From Ceratopteris richardii (lineage: Eukaryota > Streptophyta > Polypodiopsida > Polypodiales > Pteridaceae), in NCBI GenBank assembly GCA_020310875.1, contig MU260073.1, positions 652,501 to 716,500 on the forward strand: a stretch of 64,000 nucleotides of DNA, in the 5' to 3' direction. Positions 25,261 through 37,556 of this stretch are shown here, piece by piece. Under the pieces are notes generated by a model, which was not told where the DNA came from, searched no databases, and saw only the letters and a list, made by a program, of their open reading frames with translations. Position 1 is the first letter of the stretch; every line of letters starts with the position of its first letter. Made by a program: the position numbers and the translations under genes.

Positions 25261-27703
25261 ATTAATTCATAGTGTATGAATTGAAGGTCCTAGGACTCAA
25301 TGCAAAGATTTCTATTTTGATCATAACTGAGATAGGTTTTACCTAGTCATGAATCTTAGGAAACCTACTCATAAATGGAAAGGAAAGAAAGTTCTTTGCT
25401 TTGCAAAAACCAGTTGCTTCACACAAGCAATGGGTGTTGGACCCTCAAACCCAATATGTGCACATAAGGAGGTCTAGAAACTAGCTTGATGTTAGTGCTT
25501 TTCATAACCTAGGCATAGAGAGATCAAGGCAAGGAACTAGTAGACAAGAAAGATAGAGAGAAAGAGAAAATAAGACACATAGAGATGCAGATGAATTCCC
25601 CTTGCCTATACCAAGGGACCATTCAAGGAAATTGAGACCTTCTCATGTAGTGAAATCCATAAAGCATTGCTTCAATGGCAAAAGAGATCCTTACGATCAC
25701 ATGGTAAAGTGCAAACAAGTTCTTAGAGGCAACCAATTAGAAGTCATGTTTACTCAATTTAAATCCTTTGGATTAAAATTAAAGGGCTACTACCCTTGCT
25801 TGTTCTCAACCATTGAATAGAGAAAACTACTAAGAGATAGCTCAATTATTAGAGGCATTCATTAAAGAGTTCTCTAAAAGCAGTATTAGAAAACACATCA
25901 ACCTGGAATCACAACTTCAAACAAACTCCTCAAGAGATAGTGAGACTAGTAGGAGGCAAGTTTAAGAAAATACATTGAGTGATGCCAACTCCCAAAGCTA
26001 TCTACCCACAAAAAATAGGTATGATTGTTCTTAGATGGATTCCTTGGTGGGAAAGTCATGGAACACATGTACATTAAAGTGTCAGATACCTAGAAAAGTG
26101 TATCAAGATGTGCATTATCATCGAGGATAATCTAAAACCAAATAGAGCTTTTTAAGATCTATAAAACATTTGAATGCTTTTTTGGTACTATATCCAAGTC
26201 TTGTTCTTAAGTGGACGAGATAGCATAGTTAGGAGCAAAGAAGCTGGGTGGAAACTTCCCAAATAGGAAGGCCCAACAAGTAACCATAGTAAAGCGATTC
26301 CATACTTGTGAAGACAATCACATGGGAAATGCTTGTCCCATGCATGCACAAGTTATAGTTTTCCAAGGATCCTATTAATGTGCCATTAAGATAAAGTACA
26401 TCATATACCTCAACTCTATCCCCACAAGAAGCACACAATAAGGGAACCATACCAATATTCATATAGGTACCAAAATCAGAACCTTCTTGCATATCAACAA
26501 CAATAGCTTTACAATCCTCAGCCAAACTATCAACATTAATAGTAGCCATAAAAAATACTTCAACCCATTCTAAGTCAATAACCACCAGTGCATACCAATG
26601 TAGTGTCACTCAAATATGTTGCAATCGAAGAGAACCAAGATCGAGGCCTAGTTTCCATGTTTCTTTTGATCATAGATAATGACCTAAATGCAAATATATT
26701 TGACTCAACACATGATGATAATTTTCCCATCTATTATAGTGAGGTCCCATCAACAACTTGAAGCTTATCAATATGAGCCCCCCTCCCCCAATTGAACCCA
26801 CATGGGAACTAGAGTACACAAATGTGATGTACATCAATTGGAACCCTAGACCACAAATGAGATGGGTAAGGTCACATGCTCCACAAGCCCCTTGCTATTG
26901 ATGCCAAGGAGATCACTTTATCTGTGATTGTTCCACCCTTTATCTCTAAGTCAAGCACAATCCATCATGATTCAAGGATATTGTCCAAATTGTTTCAGGA
27001 AACATATCGTTCATGATTGTTCAAAAAACATTCTTAGTACCTTGAAGATTGCACCTCTGAATATTGTAGATATAGTATATAGAGAACACCAAGGCTTAAT
27101 AGAGATCACTGTAGTTCAAGATTTCGCCCAAGCATAGGCTTAGAAGGAACCCTAAAACATTGGTCCAAAGTGAGAAGTAGACTCTCGTGACTTAGATGAA
27201 CCTAGTAAAAAAAATAGAGCTTGGAAGGAAACTCGGGATAAATTCAAGAGAGAGTGAATTTAGAAGCTTGTCAAGTGAGAAGGCAACATGAAAACGGCCC
27301 AATAAACAAACTTATAACGCATTCCACAATCCCCATTAATCGTAAACCCTCCACCTTCCTCATCACCCCATATTGAAGCTTCCATTTATTCCACCCAAAA
27401 AGCAGGATGAGTACTTGTTGATCCTATCCACAAAGACTTGGACATGATGTTCAAGACTTATTAGGATCATCTTCAAGTAGGAAAAGTGCAACATACCTAG
27501 AAACAAGCTAGCCACAAGGGAATTTAGATATTTAATGAACCAAGCTATGTGTAAACATGGTGTAACTAGCTCAGACTCTATTTGACGTCAACAAGCTTTT
27601 CAATCAAAATCAATGTTGAATTTCTAGGGCATATTAGAAAGATTAGAGAAATTTAGTGTCAACTTGGCAAGAGGTCTTAGAATCCCACAAGGATCCTTCC
27701 ATT

Positions 27704-27933
27704 TGTTGATATATTTAGGTAGTGATGTGTGTGAACACTCTAGGACCGTCGGGGTAATTTTTTCCCTCTTTAGGAGGTTTTTTCCCCCCGGCTTGTATAT
27801 ACGCCTATTGCCCTAATGGGCTACTTATCTTTGTACATTCTCTAGTAATACATTCAGTATTGTGTGTTGTGCTCCAAGCTTCTTCTCCTTCCTTGTGTTG
27901 TTCACGTGCTTCTGCAGACGTCCAACTCCAACA
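27704..27933 (+). repeat. 5' LTR of copia element H
   Basis: Begins TGTTGATATATTTAGG and ends CTCCAACA. It contains a TATA-like box and is paired with 32288-32516. Confidence 0.95.
27793..27803 (+). promoter_or_regulatory. TATA-like box in the element H 5' LTR
   Basis: ttgtatatacg, conserved in the 3' LTR as ttatatatacg at 32376-32386; the likely core promoter for the element transcript. Confidence 0.55.
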
Positions 27934-27935
27934 AT

Positions 27936-27947
27936 TGGTATCAGAGC
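27936..27947 (+). other. tRNA-iMet primer-binding site of element H
   Basis: TGGTATCAGAGC, the standard copia primer site, lies 2 bp inside the 5' LTR. Confidence 0.93.
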
Positions 27948-28288
27948 AGGTCGTCGCTTCATCTAGGGTGCCATTGAAACTCCTCCGGTTGCAGTCTCAG
28001 ATTCACACGAAATTTGGTGAGCATACTCAGGGTGTTTCAGACATCAAAACAGCTTTGCTATGTGGTGTCGAAATCGTGATCTGAGCTTGTTTCGGCCTCC
28101 GAATGCACTATCGCAGTGCTTGTGTAGGCTATTTTGTCTTTTTGTGCCAAAGGTATATACCAGTTTCTGTTCGCCAGTTTAAGCACCTCGAAGTCTGCTA
28201 CAGGTCTAGCGGAATTTGTCTGGGCAGTTCTGTTCAACTTTTTGAGATACAATCAATTTTTTGCATCAAGGTATTTTTAGTCATCGAC

Positions 28289-31200
28289 CATGGCTGAAAG
28301 TAGTGATGTATTCCGTATGTTGGCTGTTGAGGATAGTTGGATGGTACCAACTACCCATTATGGGCTTATATGATGCGACATGTGTTGGTTGCAAAAGGAC
28401 TATGGAACATTGTACAGGGTGTCGAAAAACGTCCTATCACACCTGCAACTATTACAACTACAGGTACTCAAGCTGATGCAGAAGGTGTCGAAGATGATGA
28501 TGTTCTGCATATTGCTGTTTGTGTTGCAGTTTCTGCTACACCTACTGCAGAGCAGATTCGTTGGGATGGCAAAGATGCCCAGGCACATGCATTGATAGCT
28601 TTGTCTATCAAACATGCCATTATTCCTCACATTTGCTCTTGCAGAATAGCTAAGGATGCTTGGGATACAGTTACCACATTGTACCAAGCTAGGAATGAGG
28701 CTCGTGTTGCTTACCTCCGAAAACAGTTGGAGAGTGAGCACATGAATGAAGGTGATTCTATGGACAGTTTCCTAACGAAGATCAAAGACTTTAAGGAACA
28801 ATTGATTTCTGCTGATGAGGTTATACCAGATAGCTCACTTATGCAGACCGTTTTGAATGGTCTTCCTTATTCATATCAGAGTTTTGCTTCTTCTCTTCGG
28901 TTGATGATGAAAGGCAATCCAAATGCCTTATCATTTGAGGAGTTAGTCTCTGTTCTGTTGCAGGAAGATCAGTCCAGGCAGAACAGGTCCATTATGTGAG
29001 TTGTAGATCAAGCTTTCCTCGCTAGTCAGAAGGGCAAAGGAAAATGGAGCTCTTCAAGTAGTAAGCAGAAATCTGCTAATTCTGCATATTCGAAGAAGGA
29101 AGATAAAGATGAGAAGAAATCAGAAAAGCAGAAATTATTTTGTAAGTACTGTAAAGGGAATGATCATATCATAAAGAACTGTCCAAAACTGGCTGCTAAA
29201 GAGGCAAAGAAGAAAGAGGCTGGAATGGTTGTTGCAGAGGCCTCTACACCAAAAACAGAGTCTGCTAATCTTGTGCAGGAAGAAGAATGGGCGTTTACTA
29301 CTGTCTGCAATTTTGACCCATCTTCTCATGAGCAGTGCATGTCTGCTGTAGACTCAGATGTTTGGTATTTTGGTGGGGCAACCAAACATATTACCTCGCA
29401 GCGCAGTTTCTTCTCTTCACTCGAGCCTGTCCCTACAAGGAATAATGTTACATGCGCGAACAACTCCTCTTATCCTGTTATGGGAGTTGGTAAGATCATT
29501 TTGACTACTGCTGATGGTAGTTCTTTCACTTTGTCGGATGCTTTATTTGTGCCAGGGATCAAGAAGAACCTGTTATCAGTTTCTGCATTAGCCAAGATTG
29601 GCTTGGTTGTGAAATTTGTTGATGGCAGGTGTACAGTTCATGATGTGTTGAATGGCGATGTGATTATTGCTTCTGGCATTTTATGTCGTGGGCTGTATAA
29701 GCTCATAGACTATGAAAGATCAGTAAATGATTTGGTATGTGAAGTAAATGATTCTCAGGTTATGTCAGATGCAAAGCTTTGGCATGCATGCTTTGGTCAT
29801 CTGAATTTTGCTAGTTTGCTACGCCTGCAAAAATCTCAAATGGTGTCCTCTTTGCCCAAACTTGAGGCACCTGGAAAACATGTTTGTGAAGGCTATATTT
29901 TGGGCAAAATGCAATGTTCGTACTTTCCAAAAGATGGTTCAGTTTAGGCTACTCAGAAATTGCAGCTTGTACATAGCGATGTTTCTGGTCCTATGCAGAC
30001 ACCTTCTTTTGGAAATTATCTTTACATCGTGACTTTCATCGATGATTTTTCAAGGCATGCATGGGTATATCCATTGAAGGCAAAGTCCGAAGTGTTCATG
30101 TGCTTCAAACAATTTTTGGTTTTGGCTGAAAATCTGTCAAGATGTAAAATGGGCACCCTCCATTTTGATCGAGGGGGGGAATATATGTCTTCTGATTTTA
30201 ATGCATTTCTGGCTGAACGTGGGATAAAACACTAGTGTATAGTGTCGTATACACCTCAACAGAATGGAGTTGCTGAACGAAAGAACATGTCATTCATGGA
30301 GATGGCGAGGTGTATGGTCAAGAGTCAGGCTTTACCAAATAGTTTCTGGCTTGAGGCTGTCATGTGTGCAGCATATGTATTGAACAGGTGTCCCACTAAA
30401 GCGCTGCAGTCTATCACTCCATATGAGGCTTGGCATGACCGCAAGCCATCTGTTGCTCATCTGCTTGTTTTTTGTTGTTTGGCATATGCATTAGTGCCTG
30501 AACAACATCGTAGAAAATTGGATGATAAATAAGAGAGCTGATATTGAGCAGGTAAGAACTATGCCAAAATGGCTGGTGCAGACTTTGCATGACATCAAGT
30601 TAGATGCACCTCTGTCATATCGTACTCGATCAGGCTCTCATAGTGCCTCTTTTGCATCAGATTTCTATGCTATGGCTGCATCTAGTCTATGTGATGAGAC
30701 TGAGCCTGTTTCGTTTGATGAAGCACAAAATTCAGAAAATTGGATGGTTGCTATGCAATCTGAATATAATGAAATAATGAAGAATGGTATTTGGTCTTTA
30801 TGTGACTTGCCTCCTGGCAAGAAGGCCATTGGCACTAAGTGGGTATACAAGCTGAAGCATAAACCTGATGGTACAGTTGACAGGTATAAGGCTAGGCTTG
30901 TTGCAAAGGGTTATGCACAGGAAAGAGGCATTGATTTTCATGAGACCTTTGCACCTACATGCCGTATGACTACTATTCGGAGCATCTGTGCACTTGCAGC
31001 CCATCATGGTTGGAATGTACATCAATTGGACATTAAAACATCATTTCTGAATGGTGACTTGCATGAAGAAGTGTATGTTTTTCAGCCGCGTGGCTTTGTG
31101 TAGAAAGGGCATGAAAACTAGGTGTGCAGGTTAAAGAAGGCGTTATATGGTTTAAAGCAAGCACCACGTGCTTGGTATGAGAAGATACATGCCTATCTGA

Positions 31201-32212
31201 TTGCACATGGTTTTGAGAACAGTCCAACTGAAAGCACCTTATATGTTAAGCATGCTAATGATGTGCTTCTGATCATTGTTGTCTATGTTGACGACATGCT
31301 GCTCACTGGTCCTATTGAGAAGCATATTGCTGATGTTAAGGCTGATTTGCATGCCTCATTTGAGATGTCTGATTTGGGGCATTTGCATCATTATTTGGGC
31401 ATTTAGTTTATGCACGCTGATGGTGGAATGGCTTTGTGTCAAACGAAATATATTGACGCATTATTGCAGCGTTTTGGCCTTGAAGACTGTAAGCCTATTG
31501 CCACTCCTATGGACACAGGTTTACGATTGAGTCTTCATGATGCTGGAGATGCATTTGATGCTGTTCTCTATCAGTAGACTGTTGGATGCTTGATTTACTT
31601 ATGCATTACTCGGCCCGATATTCAGTTTGCTGTCTCACAGATGAGCAGGTTTATGCATTGCCTAGGAGTCAAGCATTGGCAGGTGGTTGAGCGTATCTTT
31701 CGCTACTTGAGTGGTACTCGGCTACTTGGGTTGTTTTATCCCAAGGAGGGATCACTACCGCCACATTTGCATGCTTTTTCTAACTCTGATTGGGTTGGTT
31801 GCTATGACACTTGTGTGTCCACTAGTGGCTTTTGCTTCATGCTTGGTAGCTCATGTATATCTTGGTTGAGCAAGGAGCAGCCTACTGTGGCCACTTCAAG
31901 TTATGCGACTGTTGAGTGTGTGTGGCTCAAACGCCTTATGGCTGATTTGGATGTTGGTCAGTCTTCTGCCACCACCATCTTCACAGACAATCAGAGCGCA
32001 TTGGTAGTTGCCAGGAACCATGTGTTCCATGCTCACACTAAGCACATTGAGGTGCATTATCATTATGTCAAGGAGAGGTTCTGTGTTGGGGAGATCAGCT
32101 TGGCATATGTGCCCACGTAGGAGAACATTGCAGACCTTTTCACAAAGGCTCTGCCTATGGAGAAGTTTGAAGCTTTCCGCAAAGCTTTGGGCTTACTTCC
32201 CTTTGTGGAGTG
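28289..32212 (+). pseudogene. Copia gag-protease-integrase-RT-RNase H polyprotein of element H, broken
   Basis: Gag from ATG 28289 (frameshift near 28340, then DGTNYPLWAYMMRHVL) to about 29000. CCHC knuckle at about 29140 (CKYCKGNDHIIKNC). Protease at about 29360, where WYFGGATKHIT has lost the catalytic DSG. GAG-pre-integrase WHACFGHLNF at about 29780. Integrase core D/D/E in VHSDVSGPM, FDRGGEYMSS and PQQNGVAERKN. A deletion with a TAA follows near 30530. RT has WVYKLKHKPDG, LDIKTSFLNGDLHEEVYV and VYVDDMLLTG. RNase H has SNSDWVGCYDTCVSTSGF, TDNQSALVVARN and NIADLFTKALP. At least eight in-frame stops interrupt it, most of them TAG where CAG is expected. Compared with intact copia elements the overall length is near normal, so decay is mainly by point changes. 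Confidence 0.93.
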
Positions 32213-32277
32213 ATTTCCACATAGCTTGGCACTTCCTTATACATGAGTGCCAGCTACTTGTTCACCGCATCACTCCC

Positions 32278-32287
32278 AGGGGGGATT
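32278..32287 (+). other. Polypurine tract of element H
   Basis: aggggggatt, immediately before the 3' LTR; it primes plus-strand DNA synthesis. Confidence 0.85.
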
Positions 32288-32516
32288 TGTTGTTATATTT
32301 AGGTAGTGATGTGTGTGAACACTCTAGGACTGCGGGGCACTTTTTTCCCTCTTTAGGAGGTTTTTTTCCCCCGGCTTATATATACGCCTATTGCCCTAAT
32401 GGGCTACTTATCTTTGTACATTCTCTAGTAATACATTCAGTATTGTGTGTTGTGCTCCAAGCTTCTTCTCCTTCCTTGTGATGTTCGCGTGCTTCCACAA
32501 ACGTCTAACTCCAACA
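32288..32516 (+). repeat. 3' LTR of copia element H
   Basis: Partner of 27704-27933, starting TGTTGTTATATTTAGG and ending CTCCAACA. Confidence 0.95.
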
Positions 32517-34860
32517 CCATTGATAATGTGAGAGGAAGTTTCAACTAGAAAGAAGCGTATATTTCCACCTCTATTAAGTTTGGAATACCTCCCTCCATCA
32601 CTCAGTACTCGCAGGAGTTACTTCCAAAAAAATGAGGAAAACAATGGGCCGAAGAACAAGGAAACGCCCATCTGCTCTAGAGATAGATGAATTGCATGAA
32701 AAATTTTCCCAAGACCTCCCATCTTTGCATGGAGATTAGATGGATTATCTGCAAGAAGAGGGATTAGACAAAGCCATGGGAATCTAATTCAATCCATATG
32801 AAAAAACCCTCATTGTTGGTTAGAAATCAAGATTTAGTTATACCCAGAAACATAGATGCTTTGAGAAACACTAAGTTACAATGCCATCTCACACTAGAGG
32901 AGCTATTAAAGATAAAAAGTTTGGATTCGTGTGGCAAACCAAGTTCTAGAAATTGATTTCATACACCTTAGGACAAATTCCAAAGAAAAGGTGCCCCGAG
33001 ATGCCTTTGGACAAGATAGGATACCAGAGAGAAGGAGAAGAAGACAATATATATCTTCCCATAACTTACAAGGGTTACACCACCAAGGAAATCTTAGAGA
33101 TTAGGTGTAGGATTTTCCATCACTATCACATCCTTATTGATAAGGTGCATCAAATGAGCCTTGAGTCAAATAGCTGATGGTCATATTGAGTGACCATTAG
33201 GATTGTCGGAAGGGACCACACTCACCACTTGTGTTTTTGAGCTCAAAGATACCTTTGACATATGAGAGTTTGGAAAGACCAATGCATACACAATGATATT
33301 AGGAGGACCTTTCTCACATAAACTATCAATAGTGCAAGATTGGGGCACCAAATGTTTATACTTGCAACACTTCGGGGTTAGGATGAAGGTCAATTTAAAG
33401 GAATACTCAAATAGAGATGTTCCACCCCTATAGAAAAATCTCATTCATAAGATGCATGAGGATTCCCTTTTTCTTCACTCTGTGAACACTTAGAACCCCT
33501 CATATATTCATGAAGACACTCAATTATGGATGTGTAAAAGTTGAAATCGAGGAGACATGCCTAGAAAATAGTGAAGGAGGGAAATCATGAATACTAGAAG
33601 ACTATAAGACCCATCCTATGATATTTTGAGATGAGGAATTTCAACCTCATAATTGGGCAAAAATACTCATAACAATTCACATAGAGATAAACAATTAACA
33701 ATGTTCACCTCATTTTTATGAGGATGTTATGGTTATTCTATTCATGTGCAAGCCAATCATAGATGAGGAGATAAGAGAGAAAGAGCATGAGTCCACTATT
33801 ATGGACACATTTGGAAAATCACAAGAAGAGTTCCTATACTTGGTAGGATCCAAATATCTAAAGTAAGAGACAACTATGAGTGATAAAACAATGATGCGTG
33901 AAGTAAGTGACCAAAAGAAAAAGAAGAAAAGTAAGAAACCCACCAACAAATATAACAAAAAATTTTTGAGGTGCAAAAATTTTTAAGAAGTACGAAATAG
34001 ATGATAGGAACATCTTAGCTTAAGAGACAAGCCTCTACTAGAGAATCTTATGATAGTAAAGAGAGGACTAAGAAAGTTGTGGTGACTATTGAGGATCAAG
34101 AGGAACGATGCACATACATAGGTGATGACTTAAGACCAAGAAAAGAAGAACAAGAGATGATAAACCTCTTGAGTGAAGAAATATTTGCTTGGATGTTTAA
34201 GGACGTGAAAGGGATATATCCAAAAATATGTTCCCATGGGATATTTATGACTACAAAGGAAGAACCCATGAGATAGAGATTGTATAAATATGAATACACC
34301 TATTCTCCCAAGATCAATGAGGAGATTGATGGATGAAAGGAACAAGGATTTACCTACAAGATCGAGCATTTTGAATGGTTATCTGACAATATGGTGGTGC
34401 CTAAGAAAAACAATAAACTATGGGTGTGTATTGAATTGAATTAGGTTAATATTGTATTTATACAAGATAGCTATCGGCTTACTATGATAGGATATTTGTT
34501 AGAGAAGGTTGCCAAAAAGTAATTTTATAGCTTCCGTGATGGATTCTTAGGCTACAGCCAAGTTGTTATAGCACCGAAAGACCAATACAAGATGGCTTTT
34601 GCAATTGAGTGGAGCCTCTATGCGTTTTATGTGATGCAACACCAATGCACCAACCCATTTTAGAGATTTCTATGCCATATATTCAAAATGTTGCTGTGAA
34701 AGACTTTGGAAGCCTACATGAATGTCTCGCTATGTGCACTCTTAAAAATGAAAAGATCATATCCCTAGACTTAGTAAAATCTTCAATAAGTTTAAAGAAT
34801 ATTGGGTGTCCCTCAAACCAGACATGCATATTCATGGTGCAAATAGGTACAATATTAGGT

Positions 34861-35135
34861 TAGTTTAAAAGAATTGAATTTTAACAAATGAGGATAAAAT
34901 TAGTGCCATCATTTATATGGTTCCATTTTTCATGCTTGTCTCCTCCAATGTTGTTCCTCTTAATTGGATCAATATGAATTTTTACTACAAGTAGCTCCTC
35001 AATACATTTTTCAGCAACATGGTCTTGCATAACAATATACAAATCTACATTGAGATGTTCTTCCAATGGACTAAGAGATTTTGCAAAGAAAAATGACATG
35101 GAGATCAATATGCAATAGAACATCGAAAGTATGTT
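34861..35135. other. No gene seen
   Basis: Short AT-rich segment between the broken end of the element G RT and the tandem repeat. Confidence 0.4.
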
Positions 35136-35500
35136 AATTAGTTGAGTAACATGGGACCTATGTTCATTAACACATCTAGTATGCTAACTGGCACAATCAA
35201 TATGCTACCTAACACCAACTCTACGTTAATTAGCATAACTAATATCCTAACTAGCACAATCATTATGCTCACTAATACAAGATCTATGTTAATTAGCATA
35301 GTAAACATGCTAACTAGCACAATATATATGTGAGCAAAAAAAGGATCTACGATGATTAGCAAGCAATATGCTAGCTAGGACAATCATTATGCTAGCTAAC
35401 ACAAGCTCTATTTTAATTAGCACGACTAGTATGCTAACTAGCACAATCAATATGCTAGCTAACAGAGACTCTACACTAACTAACATAGCTAGAATGATTG
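35136..35500. repeat. Degenerate tandem repeat with GCTAACTAGC words
   Basis: About five to six copies of an approximately 63-66-bp unit containing tatgctaactagcacaatca and a ctctacgttaattagca-type second half. The recurring GCTAGCTA and GCTAACTAGC words are near-palindromic. Copies have diverged by point changes and one small deletion near 35365. The periodic translations on both strands are artefacts of the repeat. It sits where the Gag of element I should begin. Confidence 0.75.
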
Positions 35501-36164
35501 AAGTTTGATCGCTCAATTTATGTCCTTTTACTTTAGAGTTTATCGCAAAACTATACTATTTATGCTTGCACTTGAGTAATTAGTGTTTGTACTTGTATCG
35601 TGCCTAACGTACCCCTAATTAATCAATATGACTAATCGTACTTAGCCTAAGCTAGGAATTGATTGAGGGGGTTGAGAAATCTCGAACCTTAAGTTGCTTA
35701 TCCCTTGGATCACGTTTGAGTGCTCAAGACACTCATTCTTAAGCTTGCAGCCCACTCTTGCTCTGGACCCCCTTTGATGCTCTCAATGGACCTCTAAAAC
35801 TCCCACAGTTAGATCACACTTTAACTTTAACACACACAATTGTGACTTAAGCAGTTTCCAAAGACTCATTTTCCCCCTTTGATTGATAAAAACCCTATGG
35901 AGCTCCCTTGATTTTGTAATCCCACCTGATGATCAACTTTAAATTACCCTATTTGAAATGAGCTTTCCAATGCACTCTAGAGCTCAAAAATTAGATTTCA
36001 TATGAAAAAGTTATGTCGGTCCAGAGTTTTTGGGGTTTAAACAGGCAAACAAAAGTTCTCGAAATATTTCTTGGGGGCCTAACAATGCTTCAATCACTTG
36101 AAATTCTTAACCAAAATTAGCTAAAATTTAAAAAAATAAAAACCTAAAATTAGGCCGAATTTTC

Positions 36165-36656
36165 ATGTCAATCGTGATGGATAGGGCTATCAATAGTGAT
36201 GGATTGAGTTGTCCATCATCACATGTCTATTGCGATGGACAATGTCAATTGCGATGGACATGACAATCACGATGGACACCTACCTATCGTGATGGACTTG
36301 TCTGTTGTGATGGACAACCAGTTCGTTGTGTTCTGTGTCATGACGGATGTCCATCGTGATGGACAGTGTCTGTCGTGATGGATGTTGTCTATCGCGATGG
36401 ATATATTTTTTTCGGTTTTTGCATCTTTTTGTATGAATCTAGGGCCTATGCATCGTGATGGATAGGATTTTTATCGTGTTCAAGTGTAAATCATGATTTC
36501 ACTATCACTTGTGATGAACAAGGGTGTCCATCGTGATGGACTTGTGTGTCGTAATGGACAGGTAGTCTGTCATGGTCTATCTATCGCAATGGATAGGGTG
36601 TCTATTGCAATGGATAGTGTCTATCACAATGGATGCTATCTGTCTTGATGGATAGA
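36165..36656. repeat. Palindromic TCGCGA-type leader array of element I, CpG-decayed
   Basis: About 20 words of the form gtccatcgtgatggac or tctatcgcgatggata at irregular 20-40 bp spacing. Only one centre is still TCGCGA (about 36391). The others read TCGTGA, TTGCGA, TCACGA, TCGCAA, TTGTGA or TCACAA, exactly the products expected from C-to-T change at either CpG of TCGCGA. It has the same position and flanking words as the intact array of element J. Confidence 0.85.
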
Positions 36657-37094
36657 GAAAATGCAATTTTTTTTGAAATTTTTGTGGATGTGTGATGTGC
36701 AAGGTCTCTACTCTATGATGATGCACTTAGTTTTACCAAATGACCAATATTTTTATCTATCATGATTGATAGAGATCAATGCCATGGGACCTGTGCATAT
36801 GTTTTTTGTACATGTTGGAGGTGCTGCAGCTATTGTCGATGCACGTACCTATAAGAATGCTCAAGAAACATGCAAAAACAATGCACACAAAATTGTTTTC
36901 TCTCACACGCTCACTAGTGAAATGATGTAATGTGGGGATATGACCAAAATGGTAAAGATGAAGGAAGGAGATGGAGAGTAGAGATGGTGGTGGTGATGAT
37001 GAAGGAGGTAGAAAAGTAAAAAGTAAGAGATTACCTATGATTCCAATGTCACACCTCTACATCTGACCATTGCATGCTCATCCTTAAAGCTCGA

Positions 37095-37112
37095 TCCCCA
37101 ACAACGATGCCA
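37095..37112 (-). other. Primer-binding-site-like sequence of element I
   Basis: The minus strand reads TGGCATCGTTGTTGGGGA, a mutated TGGCGCCGTTGCCGGGGA, 7 bp inside the LTR. Confidence 0.75.
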
Positions 37113-37119
37113 AATTTGG

Positions 37120-37556
37120 TGTCACTCTAGCATAATGGCAAGTATCAACATGAGGAGATTCATCTCATAATTGTCAATCTGGGAAGATGTGAGGAGAGTA
37201 TGATGACCGTGAGCAAGTGAAGTGCACAAGTGGGTGAGTGAGAAGCACACAAGCATGCACACACATACGCACACACACACATGGCAAGACAAAGAGATGG
37301 AGCAATAGAATCCTTAATTAGCCAAGAACAAGATTACAAACTCTAAAAAAATATGAAAATTGGTACATAGTTAGATCTAATAGTCCTCAATCTTGAGGAC
37401 TTCTCGGCTTGCAAAAAAAAGAGTAAGAATCCTCAAAAAGCATATTTAAAATGGGGTGTAGTTATTAAAATCACTGTTGAAAAATATTTATCCTTTGAAA
37501 AATTATATAGGCCTAGTTGTTAGAACTCCATTGACTGCTCTATCTGCTTAGTCCTA
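37120..37556 (-). repeat. 5' LTR of element I (incomplete)
   Basis: Read on the minus strand it matches the J LTR: AAGCAGATAGAGCAGTCAA here against AAGCAGACAGAGCAGTCAA in J, and the GT-rich end before the primer site (gtgtgcttctcactcac) in both. It includes a (CA)n tract at 37258-37280. Confidence 0.75.

Larger units (their letters stand above)
27704..32516 (+). mobile_element. Complete Ty1/copia LTR retrotransposon (element H), inactivated
   Basis: A full copia element of 4,813 bp with 230/229-bp LTRs starting TGTTG and ending CCAACA. It has a tRNA-iMet primer site, one polyprotein region, a polypurine tract, and a 5-bp target duplication CCATT (27699-27703 and 32517-32521). The LTRs differ at roughly a dozen positions by eye (about 5%), so insertion is not recent. 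It landed in the Gag of element G. Confidence 0.95.
25590..34860 (+). pseudogene. Decayed Ty3/gypsy gag-pro-RT (element G), split by copia element H
   Basis: Same family as the J Gag. 25602-25820 reads PRDHSRKLRPSHVVKSIKH and VMFTQFKSFGLKLK. Knuckle text follows at about 26300 (RFHTCEDNHMGNAC), 26890 (QGDHFICDC) and 26975 (GYCPNCFRKHIVHDCSKN), and the DLDMMFKTY block lies near 27440. Copia element H interrupts it at 27704. Gag resumes at 32522 (FSQDLPSLH at about 32705). Protease-like text follows at about 33290 (YTMILGGPF, QDWGTK), then RT at 34080-34860 (FAWMFKDVKGIYPKICSHG, WLSDNMVVPKKNNK, YSFRDGFLGYSQV). It ends before the YxDD box. Dense stops show it is old. The G copy shows that J-type Gags were once followed by gypsy pol. 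Confidence 0.82.
35501..37556 (-). mobile_element. 5' end of Ty3/gypsy element I (J family), truncated
   Basis: Minus-strand relative of element J: LTR (37120-37556), primer site, palindrome array (36165-36656), then leader. The leader matches the J leader: minus-strand text equivalent to aggtccattgagagca and tcaattcctagcttaggcta appears in both (about 35800-35640 here, 39735-39880 in J). The Gag that should follow below 35500 is absent or replaced by tandem repeats. The outer roughly 60 bp of its LTR is missing at the junction with J, as expected if J inserted into this LTR. Confidence 0.75.

Noticed and set aside
26229-26609. 126-codon minus-strand ORF
   Set aside because: Antisense to a Gag region of element G that matches J colinearly.
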